Assembly: GCA_002104905.1 (NCBI GenBank)
Contig: MCFE01000056.1
Coordinates: forward strand, 1 to 64,000
Direction of reading: 5' to 3'
DNA: 64,000 nucleotides
Source of the DNA: Basidiobolus meristosporus CBS 931.73
Taxonomy: Eukaryota; Basidiobolomycota; Basidiobolomycetes; Basidiobolales; Basidiobolaceae
Positions 1 to 10,321 of this stretch are shown piece by piece; the first letter of the stretch is position 1, and every line of letters starts with the position of its first letter. The notes beneath the pieces are model-generated. The model was not told the DNA's origin and searched no databases. It saw only the letters and a list, made by a program, of their open reading frames with translations. The translations under genes and the position numbers were made by a program.

Positions 1-1064
1 TCTTCAGTTTGACTGGGTTCAGTAGTTTCAGTTGACTCGCTTGTGGAGGACGGCTGAGGCTCAGTGCTGGTAGGTGTGATTTCAGTAGTGGGCTTTGGCA
101 AGTCACTGCATGCACCAACTTTGGACCAGACATCCTGCTGATTTTTTCCAGGAATATCGTTCAGTGTCCACCATTTGGCTTTCCACAAAAATTCGTCGTA
201 GGTCACTTGCTGGCTTCCAACATATGCAATTCCAGAATTCCATTGAGGGATATCAGCGCAAATGCCAACACCGGATGTTGGATTTGGTGCGGGGCTTACG
301 GTGGTTGTCGCATCGCAAGACCCTACTTCGACCCAAACTTGCTCTGGATTGTTTCCTGGCTCATTGTTGAGAGTCCACCATTTGGCTTTCCATAGGGAAC
401 CGTTATATATTACTTGCTGACTTCCGGTATATGCAACTCCAGAATTCCATTGAGGAATATCTGTACAAATACCAGTATCTGGTGTTGGCTCTGGATTCGA
501 GCTCGTAGTTGGGTTTGGTGTGGTGCTTGTAGCTGTATCTGGTTCTGGTTCTGGTGTGGTGCTTGTAGCCGTATCCGGTTCTGGCGTGGTGCTAGTAGTT
601 GGAATCGGCGTTGGGCTTGCTGTTGTTGTAGGCATCCCGTCACAAGGCCCCAAATCGACCCAAACTTGCTCTGGGTTGTTTCCCGGCTCATTGTTGAGCG
701 TCCACCACTTAGCTTTCCACAGATTTCCATTGTATGTTACTTGATTACTTCCAACGTAGGCAACTCCTGGGTTCCACGAATTTACCCCGGAGCAAACACC
801 ACTTCCGACATCCGCAGTAGGCTTCGGTGCTCCATCACATGCACCCAATTCAGCCCATACATCTTCCTGATTATTGCCGGGTTCATTGTTAAGAGTCCAC
901 CACTTGGCTTTCCATAGCTTTCCGTTGTATGTTACTTCGTTGCTACCGGTATATACATCCCCTGAATTCCATTGAGGTACTCCGGCACAGATATCGTTGG
1001 CCTGCCCATACGAGGCCAAGATCACCAGTGAAATGGCGGAGAGGGCTAACTTGGCTGAAGGCAT
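1..1064 (-). CDS. Secreted protein with four CBM5/12-type chitin-binding modules (3' end outside window)
   Basis: The frame is open from the ATG at 1064 to the window edge (354 codons, no stop). Residues 1-22 are a signal peptide ending YGQA. Four similar modules follow at about residues 26-74, 88-138, 200-250 and 267-318. Each has a Cys, PQWNSG or NSWNPG, Y.GS..V.Y....WKAKWWT, a (N/D)EPG or DIPG turn and a closing Cys. This is the chitin-binding type 3 (CBM5/12) pattern with its exposed aromatics. A Pro/Thr/Ser linker rich in TTPEP separates modules 2 and 3, and another begins after module 4. In the family, such tandem modules often precede a glycosidase or protease domain, which would lie outside the window. 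Likely role: binding chitin outside the cell. The module assignment is firm; any catalytic domain is unknown. Confidence 0.85.
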   Translation of the reverse strand, partial: MPSAKLALSAISLVILASYGQANDICAGVPQWNSGDVYTGSNEVTYNGKLWKAKWWTLNNEPGNNQEDVWAELGACDGAPKPTADVGSGVCSGVNSWNPGVAYVGSNQVTYNGNLWKAKWWTLNNEPGNNPEQVWVDLGPCDGMPTTTASPTPIPTTSTTPEPDTATSTTPEPEPDTATSTTPNPTTSSNPEPTPDTGICTDIPQWNSGVAYTGSQQVIYNGSLWKAKWWTLNNEPGNNPEQVWVEVGSCDATTTVSPAPNPTSGVGICADIPQWNSGIAYVGSQQVTYDEFLWKAKWWTLNDIPGKNQQDVWSKVGACSDLPKPTTEITPTSTEPQPSSTSESTETTEPSQTE

Positions 1065-1147
1065 TTTCCGTTGGCTGGCGACAAAGATGCAAGCTATTGT
1101 TGAATCCACACCAAAAGTTTTTGTCGAGATCTTCATCCAGAGCCGGA

Positions 1148-1155
1148 CTTTTATA
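1148..1155 (-). promoter_or_regulatory. TATA box of the chitin-binding gene
   Basis: The minus strand reads TATAAAAG, 84-91 bp upstream of the ATG at 1064. It is the only strong TATA-like site in the proximal upstream region. Confidence 0.5.
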
Positions 1156-3123
1156 CCTTGCCATCTCGCAGATATCAAAATTGTTACTATTTCGGTAGTC
1201 CACTCCCTATTCAAACAATCGAGATTGAGTGGCCCATACCTACCGAATTCAGAATATAGTACTTCAATTTCACCGTATTTAATAATTCAAAAAATTTAGC
1301 CTTATTAGTCTATGGCTTACACTTGGGGCGGGGGCTCCTTGTCCAGCCGCTTCAGCAATCTAGGTTGAGGCTCGCTTTCACTCTTACATACAAGTCTGCC
1401 GGGGCCATGGTTTCGGTAGATATTTGAGCTAAATACAGCAACACAGATCAAGTCGCTAAATATAAGCCTGTTGAGGTTAATACTACTGGTCTACTACGTT
1501 GTCGGCTCTTCGGTGTATCACTCCGACTGCTGCTCCATCGTGGAAAAAGGGAATGGACAACCTCTACTTCCATATCAGAAAAAGCAGGGTAGATTTATCC
1601 ACAACTCCCAGAATAGAGAGTGGACCAATCAGCAAAGATATGTTGAACCGGTTTTCCTATTTGATCGTTAGATTCCGATCAATATCACGATACATGATAA
1701 CGTGTTGAGGCAGAAGCCCATTTAAGTACCTGATAGCTTGCAGTATCATTGTTTATTGTTCACATCTCCAATCTTGCTATTTAAGTGTGGCTTGAGATAC
1801 TTGCCGGAACCAATGGGAATGTTAGTGTGAATGGAATTTCCGGGCGTTTCTAGTCTATTCAGCCTGCTACTTTGACGAAGCCCTTTCATAATAATATGCG
1901 AGCATTACATACTTAATGATATAGGAACTTTAACCGAATCATCACAACTAATAAAATCGGATGATATAAAGGTCTCTCAGTTTTGCATTCAAAGTAGGTA
2001 CGTACCAGTGATATGAATAGCTTAACCGAATATAACCATGATTCATCGTCGTTCTACATAGAAGGAGCAGGCTGCAGTAGCTCAAAGGAGTTACGAAAGC
2101 AACATTTACGTACTAAATTAGCAGTCAAACTTTGACTCGAAATTAATTATTCCTATATCAACAGTTGGCATACCATTTGCAATATAACTTTTATTAGACC
2201 CTTGAATACTTATTAAACCTGTGTTGGACACTTGATTGTTTATTGAACCAGCATCTGACAACATCTATGCAGTGACTCACAAATTTGTTTTCTCAACCTT
2301 CAACTACATCTGATTAATGCTTAATACCCCCTTATTACAGAATGCATTGGTCAACGAGGCTTAAACCCATGTCTACACACGGCCAATGAAAAATATTCAT
2401 AACCAAGGCCCGAATGTTCGGAATCTGGGGCTCCGATCACCTGATTGTACAATAACGGTTATGGCTGAGATTGACAATACAGGTTTTTACCAAGTGGGAA
2501 GCCCGGATGCAGATTTTCACAGAGTGAATCTTCTCCGGCATCTATGATACATTTGCATCGCCACGCCTATTAGAACTCACACCGTTGGTAATCCTCTCAA
2601 AGAAGAGCATGGCTAATGAGATAAACTAGATATTTGACAATCATTTGATGATACCTGACCAATAATTGTAGGAAGCTTCAATTACTCTTATGATTGGAGG
2701 CCATTGAAGTCACGCCCATACTATTACAGAATCTTCTTTGGTCATTGACATGTATCTTGGTTGACGGCTTACCTTGTGCCAAGCCCTGAGGTCACAACTG
2801 AGCAGTGAATATCCACAACGAAGCGTGTCACCAGAGTAAGGATTGGTTTTGTGATAATATATTCTCACCGCTGTGATAGTGACTTTGAGTTCCAATCAAA
2901 ACGACCCCATAGTAGAGCACTAACAATACTCAAACAGGAACTGGGATCAAAATAAACAATGCATGAAAATCAAACAGTCTTACAACGTGGCCCGCGGATG
3001 GTACAGAATGCTGATCTGGTCAATGTGATTAAATAGATAGTCACGGGTTCCTAAAACGGCTATGCTTGTAGGTAATTCAGAGTGTGCAGTGTCATGCATG
3101 CTGATGTCATTTACGATGATCCG

Positions 3124-3131
3124 TTATAAAG
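3124..3131 (+). promoter_or_regulatory. TATA-like box of the aquaporin gene
   Basis: TTATAAAG lies 32-39 bp upstream of the ATG at 3163. If it is used, the 5' leader would be only a few bases long. Confidence 0.4.
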
Positions 3132-3162
3132 TGACAGCGACACCGCGAGAGTTCACGATTAA

Positions 3163-3996
3163 ATGGAGTATCAACGCTTAACACGGTATGAAAGGTTCTT
3201 GGGTAGACCACGGCATCCAACGGTCAAACCCTTTCACCAAGCATGGAGAATAGCATTAGCCGAATTCGCTGCCACGTTGCTTTTTGTGTTTCTAGTATCC
3301 GCCTCTGTGAGCTCCCCTTCCGTTGCATACCCAAATAGCGATTTTGCATCCCAACAATTAATAACAGCTATGATTCAGGGCTTTGGTATCGCTGCCGCCA
3401 TTTATTTTGTGGCGAGCATATCCGGTGGACAACTAAATCCAGCCGTAACCCTATCCCTTTGGCTATTGGGACGCTTGGGATTTGTGCAATTCCTCTTGAA
3501 TGTCATCGCGCAGATGCTGGGAGCAATCTGCGGTGCCAGTTTGTATCTGGCTTGTGTTGGCCATGGACTGGCAGGCACCCTCGGGGCGACCATGCTTTCA
3601 CCCCAAATGTCCGTTGGTGGGGGATTTTTACTGGAATTCCTCATGACCTTTTTTCTCATCCTTGTCGTTCTTGGTACGGTGGTTGACGGTGACGACACCT
3701 CCTCACAGCTTGCACCACTTCCAATTGGGTTCATTGTTCTCGCCTGTGTAATGCTTGCCAAGCCGTATACTGGCGGTTCTTTGAATCCAGCTCGCTCATT
3801 TGGACCGGCTGTGGCCGCCTCTGGGATTACCCATGATGTGTGGACTCACCATTGGATATACTGGGTAGCTCCTCTCCTGGGAAGTGCCATAGCAACATTC
3901 TTGTACAGAGTTCTTTTCTTGTCTGACCCGGGAAAACGAAGCTTCTCCAATTCCTCCGACACCAATCTCAATCAAGTGACAACAATAGATGTGTAA
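3163..3996 (+). CDS. Aquaporin / MIP-family channel
   Basis: A complete intronless frame of 277 residues, typical for the major intrinsic protein family. Six hydrophobic segments surround two half-helix loops, GGQLNPAV (NPA at 92-94) and GGSLNPARSFGP (NPA at 208-210, Arg 211). Both NPA boxes and the filter Arg are intact, so a functional membrane channel for water or small solutes is expected. Aligning without gaps around the NPA boxes to classical aquaporins puts Gln72, Val196, Gly205 and Arg211 at the selectivity filter. The usual Phe and His of strict water channels are therefore missing, which may widen specificity (inference). The N-terminal tail is about 27 residues and basic; the C-terminal tail is short. 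The start is the first ATG, just after a TATA-like box. Confidence 0.93.
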   Translation: MEYQRLTRYERFLGRPRHPTVKPFHQAWRIALAEFAATLLFVFLVSASVSSPSVAYPNSDFASQQLITAMIQGFGIAAAIYFVASISGGQLNPAVTLSLWLLGRLGFVQFLLNVIAQMLGAICGASLYLACVGHGLAGTLGATMLSPQMSVGGGFLLEFLMTFFLILVVLGTVVDGDDTSSQLAPLPIGFIVLACVMLAKPYTGGSLNPARSFGPAVAASGITHDVWTHHWIYWVAPLLGSAIATFLYRVLFLSDPGKRSFSNSSDTNLNQVTTIDV

Positions 3997-4761
3997 ATAA
4001 ATGACCAACAGAGCTGAGGAATTTTTCTGCCCATTTACTACCTGAGCGAAGCTGTAGCATCAGGACTATCCACGTGTACCAAGTCTAACTGAGCTCAAAT
4101 CCCCCCCCCAACAAAATGAAGTGAACGTTACAGATTGTTGGAGGAGTATGTATTGCTGCAACAAAAAGGAGTAATAAACTGTTTCAAGGAATGATGGAGT
4201 TCATGGCTTGCTTGAAAATAAGCAGTTTTCCTGCTGGATTTTGACACGCTGCTGCAGATGGTTTTATGTCATACCATTGCCTGGTGTCGGTCAACTGCTT
4301 CAGTCATTTCAAAATATAGAATCATGTGAATTTTCCTTTCAAACAGAAGTGAAGATCTTGTCAAATGATTTCAGTTTATCCGATGTTGTTTATTTCTTAT
4401 CAGCATTCACCCAGTGCGTATTTGAAATCCAATTCATCAAGCATCTCTGATCCACTCTGATAAGCGATATTTCTGCACCCAATAACCTTAAATATTATGA
4501 CGTGTTGATTGGTTCTGGAATAGATGACTCGTCGAATATAGAAAAGTTGTCAAAATGTTATCATCAATGATTTTCCCTGGTGATCAATTGGCTCATAGCG
4601 TTGAGGACGAATGCTATTTATATCGCGAATTCTTTGTCACCCAAAATAACCACATATCCTGACACCTCAGTGTATTTTTGTTCATGTATTCATCGTTTAT
4701 TGAAGTGATTGAACAGTAAGGTTTTAATGGCGATTCTTTTCTAGCCATGTGCTGGGTAGAT
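3997..4761. other. Intergenic region between convergent genes
   Basis: AT-rich 3' flanks of the aquaporin and the small secreted protein gene. It contains a C-run (about 4100) and an 80-codon open frame at 4208-4450 without recognisable features. No further gene is supported. Confidence 0.5.
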
Positions 4762-5082
4762 TTAGGCACCATGACATTGTAGAGAAGCATTGTTGTTCTT
4801 CAACCAGGCAGGGAGGTTAACGAATTTGCCAGTATATTCCACGGCCCAGGCTCTACCTTTGCAATCGGAGAGCTCGAATATGTGGCAGCCGGCACGGTTG
4901 TTCACCCTGACGCTGGCCATGTTGTTCTTAATATCTGGTTGGAAATTACAACAGTTCTCAACGCTGCAATTTCTCTCGGAGCAGTTTACACCGTTAGAGT
5001 TGATACAGGCAGTAATAGCACCACCTTGGACCAGCGGGGTGGCAAGAAGCAGGGCAGACAAAGCAGCGATGAAGGAGCGCAT
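4762..5082 (-). CDS. Small secreted cysteine-rich protein (beta/gamma-crystallin-like C-terminal part)
   Basis: 106 residues from the ATG at 5082. A longer upstream frame exists, but MRSFIAALSALLLATPLVQG is a clear signal peptide, so I place the start there. The mature part has eight cysteines (two adjacent, in ENCCN), an even number consistent with four disulfides. The C-terminal half (GCHIFELSDCKGRAW, then VNLPAWLKNNNASLQC) weakly resembles small fungal secreted proteins with a beta/gamma-crystallin-like fold. A TATATATA stretch about 50 bp upstream of the ATG on the minus strand fits this start. Function unknown; a wall-associated or effector-like role is only a guess. Confidence 0.7.
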   Translation of the reverse strand: MRSFIAALSALLLATPLVQGGAITACINSNGVNCSERNCSVENCCNFQPDIKNNMASVRVNNRAGCHIFELSDCKGRAWAVEYTGKFVNLPAWLKNNNASLQCHGA

Positions 5083-6509
5083 AATGGTTAAAATGAAACG
5101 GATACCCGGTGGGGATTCGGAAAACTTCATATATATGTCTATGCTGTTGGGGAATCGGTTCAGTATCCTAAGGTCGTTGATATCCGCAATATACTTGTGC
5201 AACTTTGGTGCCAATGTTTGTGTAAATAAGTGTAGAAGATTATTTTGCCCCAAATAATGGATTTGGTGATGATCGTCTCATATTGCCCTAATGTACGACG
5301 AGTGTTAATATCCGGTGTCTGTGTAAGCGAAGTTCGTACAGTTCCCAGCTTAGATTTGACCCTCATCGCTCTTTATTCAACATGTCACCTAAAATATGCA
5401 AATTGACTCGGCTTATTGAAACCGATATAGCGGGTTCATAGATGAGATGACTGCAAAAGCCATAACACAACATGGATTGATATTCTCACCACAACCCCAG
5501 TAGCGAAACCATGAGTTGTCAAAATCCAACATCTCAATAATTTCTAGTTTCATTTACACGTGCCATATTATACATTGAGCAGAATGTACACCTGGAGTAA
5601 ACAGTAGTGTGGAGGGATGCAAAACGTACATACGTATACATGAACACAATCAACAGTCAGTATATTTTGAAAGAGTCTATTTGCGGTATAGGATATGGTG
5701 ATAGTGCGGATTACTAAGTGGGCGAGTATCAATATAGGTCACTTCTTTTCGCAATGTAATGTTGTATAAACATGGCCCACCTTGGCAAGGCCCTGCACAG
5801 TGCGATGTTATCCACCAGTCGTCACTCACGTTGCTGCGATACGCCTTGCGAACCGGATTTTACCTGATCGCAGAATCAGCATGCGAGTTAGCGAGGTGTG
5901 TTACTTGAAGCCAGGTTCCAACCCTAGGGTAGAGGTATGGTATTGTGGTGATCAACCTAAACATTAACATTCTGGCGGACACCACCAATGATCACTCTAG
6001 GACTCCGCTGCTAGGTGCGTGTGGTTGCTTGTGGCAAATCCACTTTGGCCCTCAATTAATCGGATCTCAAAACCTAGCCCATATTTCATGAATATTTTTT
6101 CCGAGCCCCTTCTTAATTGAACGATATTCTCATGGTGGCTTTTGTAGGTATATAGGTTAATGAGAATGTCCGCATCTTTCGTGCACCCTCTATACCCATA
6201 ATCATATCTTATCATGGCGGACTATTCAACATATGTTTAAGAGTGAGGGACCTCATTAAGTAATAATGAGATTCCGGGCGAGATTTTCAACCAGGCAAAA
6301 CAACGTTCTGCAGACACCAGGTGCACAGGATGTTGGCAAAGCTGGAGAACCACTGAATGTTCCTTTGTTACCCCAGAAGGTTCGGTTAAGCGCTTGAAAT
6401 TATCATTACCGGATTTCTGTTTGGTATGATGGGAAAACTTCCCCTCCCCCAACTGGACCACATAATCTCCCTAAATTGGAAAAAAAATCACGCAATCAAG
6501 AGAACGTTG
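5083..6509. other. Intergenic region, no gene recognised
   Basis: About 1.4 kb without a supportable coding frame. A short stretch near 5905-5925 resembles a tRNA T-loop (GGTTCCAACCC) but has no matching arms. Near 6478-6488 a run of A on the plus strand is the oligo-T terminator of the following tRNA. Confidence 0.5.
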
Positions 6510-6582
6510 CGACCCAGGTGGGGGTCGAACCCACGACTTTCTCCTCCGGAGGGAGACACTCTTTCCACTGAGCTACAGGGCC
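6510..6582 (-). tRNA. tRNA-Arg(CCG), copy 1
   Basis: 73 nt. D stem GCTC/GAGT, anticodon stem TCTCC/GGAGA around loop CTCCGGA (anticodon CCG after U33), variable loop AAGTC, T arm GTGGG-TTCGACC-CCCAC, discriminator G. The acceptor stem has a U6-U67 mismatch and a G2-U71 wobble. Oligo-T follows on the minus strand. The same sequence occurs at 9321 and 14494. Confidence 0.95.
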
Positions 6583-6730
6583 TTTTCTTACAAACGATTA
6601 TCCGCGAGTCTTCTAGTAATATTCATTGTGCAAACAACGGAATCCTTTGGCGTTACGCACTTGAATGGACAATTAATTTTGCTTTCAAACGTAAATGACT
6701 GTTGTTTTTCGAGAAAGGAAGAGCAAAAAT

Positions 6731-6812
6731 TGATGAGAGTGGGGTTCGAACCCACGCCTCCGGAGAGACTGCGACCTGAACGCAGCGCCTTAGACCACTC
6801 GGCCATCTCACC
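6731..6812 (-). tRNA. tRNA-Leu(CAG), copy 1
   Basis: 82 nt type II tRNA. Acceptor GGTGAGA/TCTCATC, anticodon stem CTGCG/CGCAG with loop TTCAGGT (anticodon CAG), extra arm, T loop TTCGAAC, discriminator A as leucine tRNAs require. TTTTT follows. It lies 148 bp upstream of tRNA-Arg copy 1 on the same strand. An LTR begins about 9 bp upstream of it. Confidence 0.95.
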
Positions 6813-6821
6813 AATTATTAG

Positions 6822-7151
6822 TGATTATAGAGTAAAGAGTCACTCGATGTTAAGTGACATCAACGCATACAAAGACGACTTAGTAGCCAGGGAAAAGCAA
6901 ATCAAAGACAAATCACCAGACTCACAATAAGGTATAAATACCAAACAAGCAACTAAATAAAAAGGGAGTTTTTTGGTTATAGGCAGAAGAGCGTAGTAGG
7001 AACGAATATTAGCTTGAATATATTTCTACAAAGTCACCACCCTAACCTTTTAAAGAGATATTCTTACACTACCCCGTCGAATCTACAAGATAACATACAC
7101 GTTATCCCTTTTCGTACTCTCTAAAGGACATTACTCTTTAAGTACGTAACA
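6822..7151 (+). repeat. LTR copy next to tRNA-Leu 1
   Basis: About 330 bp running from TGATTATAGAGTAAAG to ...GTACGTAACA. It aligns over its length with the next unit at 7156-7469. Its start also resembles those at 10007 and 14573. It contains GGTATAAATACC (TATA-like). The 5' boundary is estimated by alignment and could be off by a few bases. Confidence 0.65.
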
Positions 7152-7155
7152 TTAT

Positions 7156-7469
7156 TCTTTCAGAGTAAGGAGTCACTCGATGTTAAGTGACATCAACGCA
7201 TACAAAGACGACTTAGTAGCCGGGGAAAAGTAAAACAAGACAGATCATCAGACTCACAATAAGGTATAAATACCAATCAAATAAAGGATAAGTTTGGTTA
7301 GAAGTAGGAAGAGCGGTAGAAACGAGTATTATTTTGAATATATTTCTACAAGTCACCATCCTAACCTTTTAAGAGATATTCTTACACTACCCTGTCGAAT
7401 CTACGAGATAACATACACGTTATCTAATTCCGTACTCTTTAAAGGACATTACTCTTTATGTACGTAACA
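7156..7469 (+). repeat. Second tandem LTR copy, leading into a gag remnant
   Basis: About 314 bp, clearly homologous to 6822-7151 (shared ACTCGATGTTAAGTGACATC, GGTATAAATACCA, CTACCCTGTCGAATCTAC) and ending ...GTACGTAACA. Only TTAT separates the two LTRs, so one may be a solo LTR beside the 5' LTR of the gag-bearing element. Confidence 0.65.
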
Positions 7470-7808
7470 TTATATTGTTCAAAGATAAACACGGATCAAA
7501 GCTAAGAAGCGAAAAATGCACGGATCACATGAAGGATAATCTGAGACAACACCATATGAGCATCTAGATAAGGGTCCAGTACCACACAAATTTAGCACTA
7601 CCACGACTCGAGAAGAATAACAAAGTCGCACTGCTTTAGGATAAAATAATATGACTATCAAACATGTCAAAAGCATAAATGAACAAGTAACTTGCAATAA
7701 ACACGCCCCTTGTGGATATTTGACGGACCAGAATACAACATTGGTAGAGGACCTCAAGAACCAAGAAGAAAAAAACAACTTGCAACACTCAAGAAAGAAA
7801 GAATCTAA

Positions 7809-8237
7809 ATGGAGGCACTCCAGCAACAAGTTGCAGAACTCTCCTTATTGGTAGCCCAACTGCGTTATAATAGAACGGTTGAGTGCAAAGCAAAAATACG
7901 AAAACCAAGCGAATACACAGGAAAACGGGATGCCGAGATGGTTGAATCTTGGTTATTCGCAATGCATCGGTATCTAGTACTTAACCAAGTACTAGAAACA
8001 GACATGCATGTTTATGCTGCCACCTTTCTAACAGACGACGCACTGATATGGTATCGAGCCTATCAGCAGGGAGTGGATGAGGGAACAGCTATGCAATTTG
8101 TCAATTTTGACCAATTTGCAATTGCAGTAAGAGATGCATTTAAACCTCATAACTCAGCTAAACGAGCCCGGGATAAACTTGCATCCTTACGGCAAACGGG
8201 ATCAGCCGAAAAATTCACTAAGAAATTCTTACGCTGA
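7809..8237 (+). pseudogene. Ty3/gypsy-type gag remnant
   Basis: A 142-codon frame starting MEALQQQVAELSLLVAQL with the retrotransposon gag core: WLFAMHRYL, YAATFLTDDALIWYRA, F..FA.AVRDAFKPHNSAKRARDKLASLRQTGSAEKFTKKF. It stops at 8235. The usual continuation (capsid end, zinc knuckle, protease, RT) is missing or decayed. It lies about 340 bp downstream of an LTR in the same orientation, as expected for an LTR-leader-gag order. No intact pol follows before tRNA-Arg copy 2. Confidence 0.75.
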
Positions 8238-8800
8238 CAATTACTCAGCCTACACACTCATTAACTACAAGACAAATTTCGTACGGTAACAGAGCCTTGA
8301 ACATAACGTCAAATCCATTCTCCAAATAACACTTTACCAGTCTTGGACCGAGAACGCATTTATTAATGGGCAGTAAACGTAACATTTCGGTAGCAGTGAA
8401 CTTACAAATCCGTGACACAGGCCCAGACCTAAACCACGAACCCCAACATGACCCGCTTAAAGTCTGGATCCATCGAAGATATGAAAAACTATATTGACCA
8501 ACTGGGGAACCAACTTTCTACAACACCAACAAACCATTCTCAACACGCGGCCTTTAATCAAAACGTACACTAAACCTCATTTACCAGCCTCATCCTTGAC
8601 CACTAGCAAGTGAGACTATGAATGTCCCCAACACCCCTACTACCACATTTTAAATACTCACAGTAAACCGTATGGATCTTAATTCCATAACCTCCCACAT
8701 GCAGCACTTTATATCAAAGGAAGAATATTCACGGAGAGGACTTTGTTTCTATTGATATAAATGAATTTGGATACCTAGCTACTAATTGCCTCACAGGAGG
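8238..8800 (+). pseudogene. Decayed gag continuation with degenerate zinc knuckle
   Basis: No frame is open for long. Near 8738-8795 a conceptual reading gives GLCFYC....FGYLATNC, a CCHC zinc knuckle in which the His has become Tyr. This suggests the gag of the preceding element originally continued here. The rest, to the tRNA at 9321, is unrecognisable. Confidence 0.4.
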
Positions 8801-9320
8801 TGCGAAATCATCAAGCAGGTATCCAGTCCAAATGGTAGAACAAAAAGTGCATACATTAATGACCAGTGTCTCAAAATCCTAGCATATAACAACTTTTGTT
8901 TGGCCTACATTGCTAACGACCCAAAATTGCATTCCATGCCTTTCCTATGGCAGGTGTATTATCTTGTTTATATTGCTGAGGAACTAACGTTTCGTCGTGA
9001 TATATATATATATTCCACACTAGAACGATTTCACTACGCTTTGGTCATTTAATTTATGTACTGATGTAAGATTATATAAGTGAAATTCAGCAACGGCAAT
9101 ATAGAGCAACTAACCTACCTAATGATTCAAAATCATTTCACGCACCCGATGTTGCATTGATAGTGTATCGAAATTCTCTCCGGTGAGCACTCCTGAGAAA
9201 CTGGGTGGGGATGCTTGTGGTAGGCATTATCGATTTTTGACTCTTCCGGAATAAGCCTCTGGAAATTATCTAGTTATACAACATCAATTCTCTAAAAATC
9301 AATGGCACAAAAGAATGCTA

Positions 9321-9393
9321 CGACCCAGGTGGGGGTCGAACCCACGACTTTCTCCTCCGGAGGGAGACACTCTTTCCACTGAGCTACAGGGCC
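9321..9393 (-). tRNA. tRNA-Arg(CCG), copy 2
   Basis: The 73 nt are identical to copy 1 (6510-6582), including the U6-U67 mismatch. A solo LTR with a target-site duplication begins 12 bp upstream of its 5' end. Confidence 0.95.
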
Positions 9394-9405
9394 ATTCCTT
9401 GGTAA

Positions 9406-9715
9406 TGTTATGATTTAAATCCTAACTAGTCACTACCGATCACTTGAACACTACTGATCGAACACCTGGAATTCCACACAGACGATCAATCGCACTCAGT
9501 GATACACACGTTATTTAATACATCTTGAACCCTCCTTTTGGAAGCTTGCCCTACGTTATCGGAAGCTCTCCCTCCGAGGCTATCTCTATATAAACTCCTT
9601 TGAACACTATCAATAAAGCATCAACCTTTTACCGGTTCATCAACTATTCAGATAACCTCTCTGATTCGTATTGGACATCCTCCGGTCCTCCTCCGCTTGC
9701 CCTCGATTCATAACA
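9406..9715 (+). repeat. Solo LTR with 4-bp target duplication, 12 bp upstream of tRNA-Arg 2
   Basis: 310 bp from TGTTATGA to TTCATAACA (inverted terminal repeat). GTAA flanks it at 9402-9405 and 9716-9719. It contains TCTATATAAACTCC (TATA) about 180 bp in and CAATAAAGC (poly-A signal) shortly after, as an LTR should. Removing it restores a spacer similar to that of tRNA pair 1 (both have AGTCTTCT.GTAATATTCATTGTG). Confidence 0.75.
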
Positions 9716-9911
9716 GTAACGAGAACTCGTCAGTCTTCTTGTAATATTCATTGTGTTAACAATTAAATATTCAAGCTATTACGCTTTCGAATTGCCAAAT
9801 GATTGTGGTCAACAATAAAAGAGTCAAAAGGCAATAAAAATCTAACCCACGAGTCGCTTGAATCACGACTAGCTAAAATGTCGGTTATCTTTTAATAAAG
9901 AAAAAGCATAG

Positions 9912-9993
9912 TGATGAGAGTGGGGTTCGAACCCACGCCTCCGGAGAGACTGCGACCTGAACGCAGCGCCTTGGACCACTCGGCCATCTCACC
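9912..9993 (-). tRNA. tRNA-Leu(CAG), copy 2
   Basis: 82 nt, identical to copy 1 except for one D-loop base (GGTCCAAGGC against GGTCTAAGGC). Oligo-T follows. An LTR-like segment starts 13 bp upstream of its 5' end. Confidence 0.95.
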
Positions 9994-10006
9994 GTGCTGA
10001 TTTTTT

Positions 10007-10317
10007 TGCAGGGTAAAGTATACGTATAGAATAAGTGGTAGGTACTCCGTAGAGGACAATTATCTGTACTGATACAAGACCAATTATGCGAACTGCACCC
10101 AAATAGAGTTACTCTGACAAAAACCCTATCTATCACTAATTCATCACTAAAATCTAATTTAGCATACAGTATATAAAGCACACCATGAATAACTATTGCA
10201 GGCAGACTCGTACACGAATAAAGTATCTTCTCCCTTGCATCCTGGATCAACTCTTACTCTCACTGGAATCCCAAGAGATTTATTGTTTAGCCGGGATTTC
10301 CCTCTACGAGCGTAACA
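10007..10317 (+). repeat. Probable solo LTR 13 bp upstream of tRNA-Leu 2
   Basis: 311 bp from TGCAGGGTAAAG to GAGCGTAACA, flanked by TTTT on both sides (10003-10006 and 10318-10321). It contains CAGTATATAAAGC (TATA) and GAATAAAG (poly-A signal) in the same order and at similar offsets as the 310-bp LTR at 9406. The low-complexity TTTT duplication makes the boundaries less certain. Confidence 0.5.
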
Positions 10318-10321
10318 TTTT

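Larger units (their letters stand above)
1065..3162. other. Intergenic region, no gene recognised
   Basis: About 2.1 kb of AT-rich sequence between two divergently transcribed genes. Open frames are all under 70 codons, without recognisable motifs or plausible exon chains. I see no tRNA or repeat here beyond the two promoters at its ends. Confidence 0.5.

Noticed and set aside
4790-5257. 155-codon plus frame opposite the small secreted protein
   Set aside because: No recognisable domain or signal peptide; the minus frame has a clear signal peptide, eight Cys and a promoter at the right distance.
5776-5940. Possible tRNA or tRNA-derived SINE (GGTTCCAACCC T-loop, hairpin-like pieces)
   Set aside because: No acceptor or D stem can be drawn and no second copy is seen in the window.
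8786-9052. 88-codon plus frame after the gag remnant
   Set aside because: No similarity to pol or other families visible, and it lies in decayed transposon sequence.
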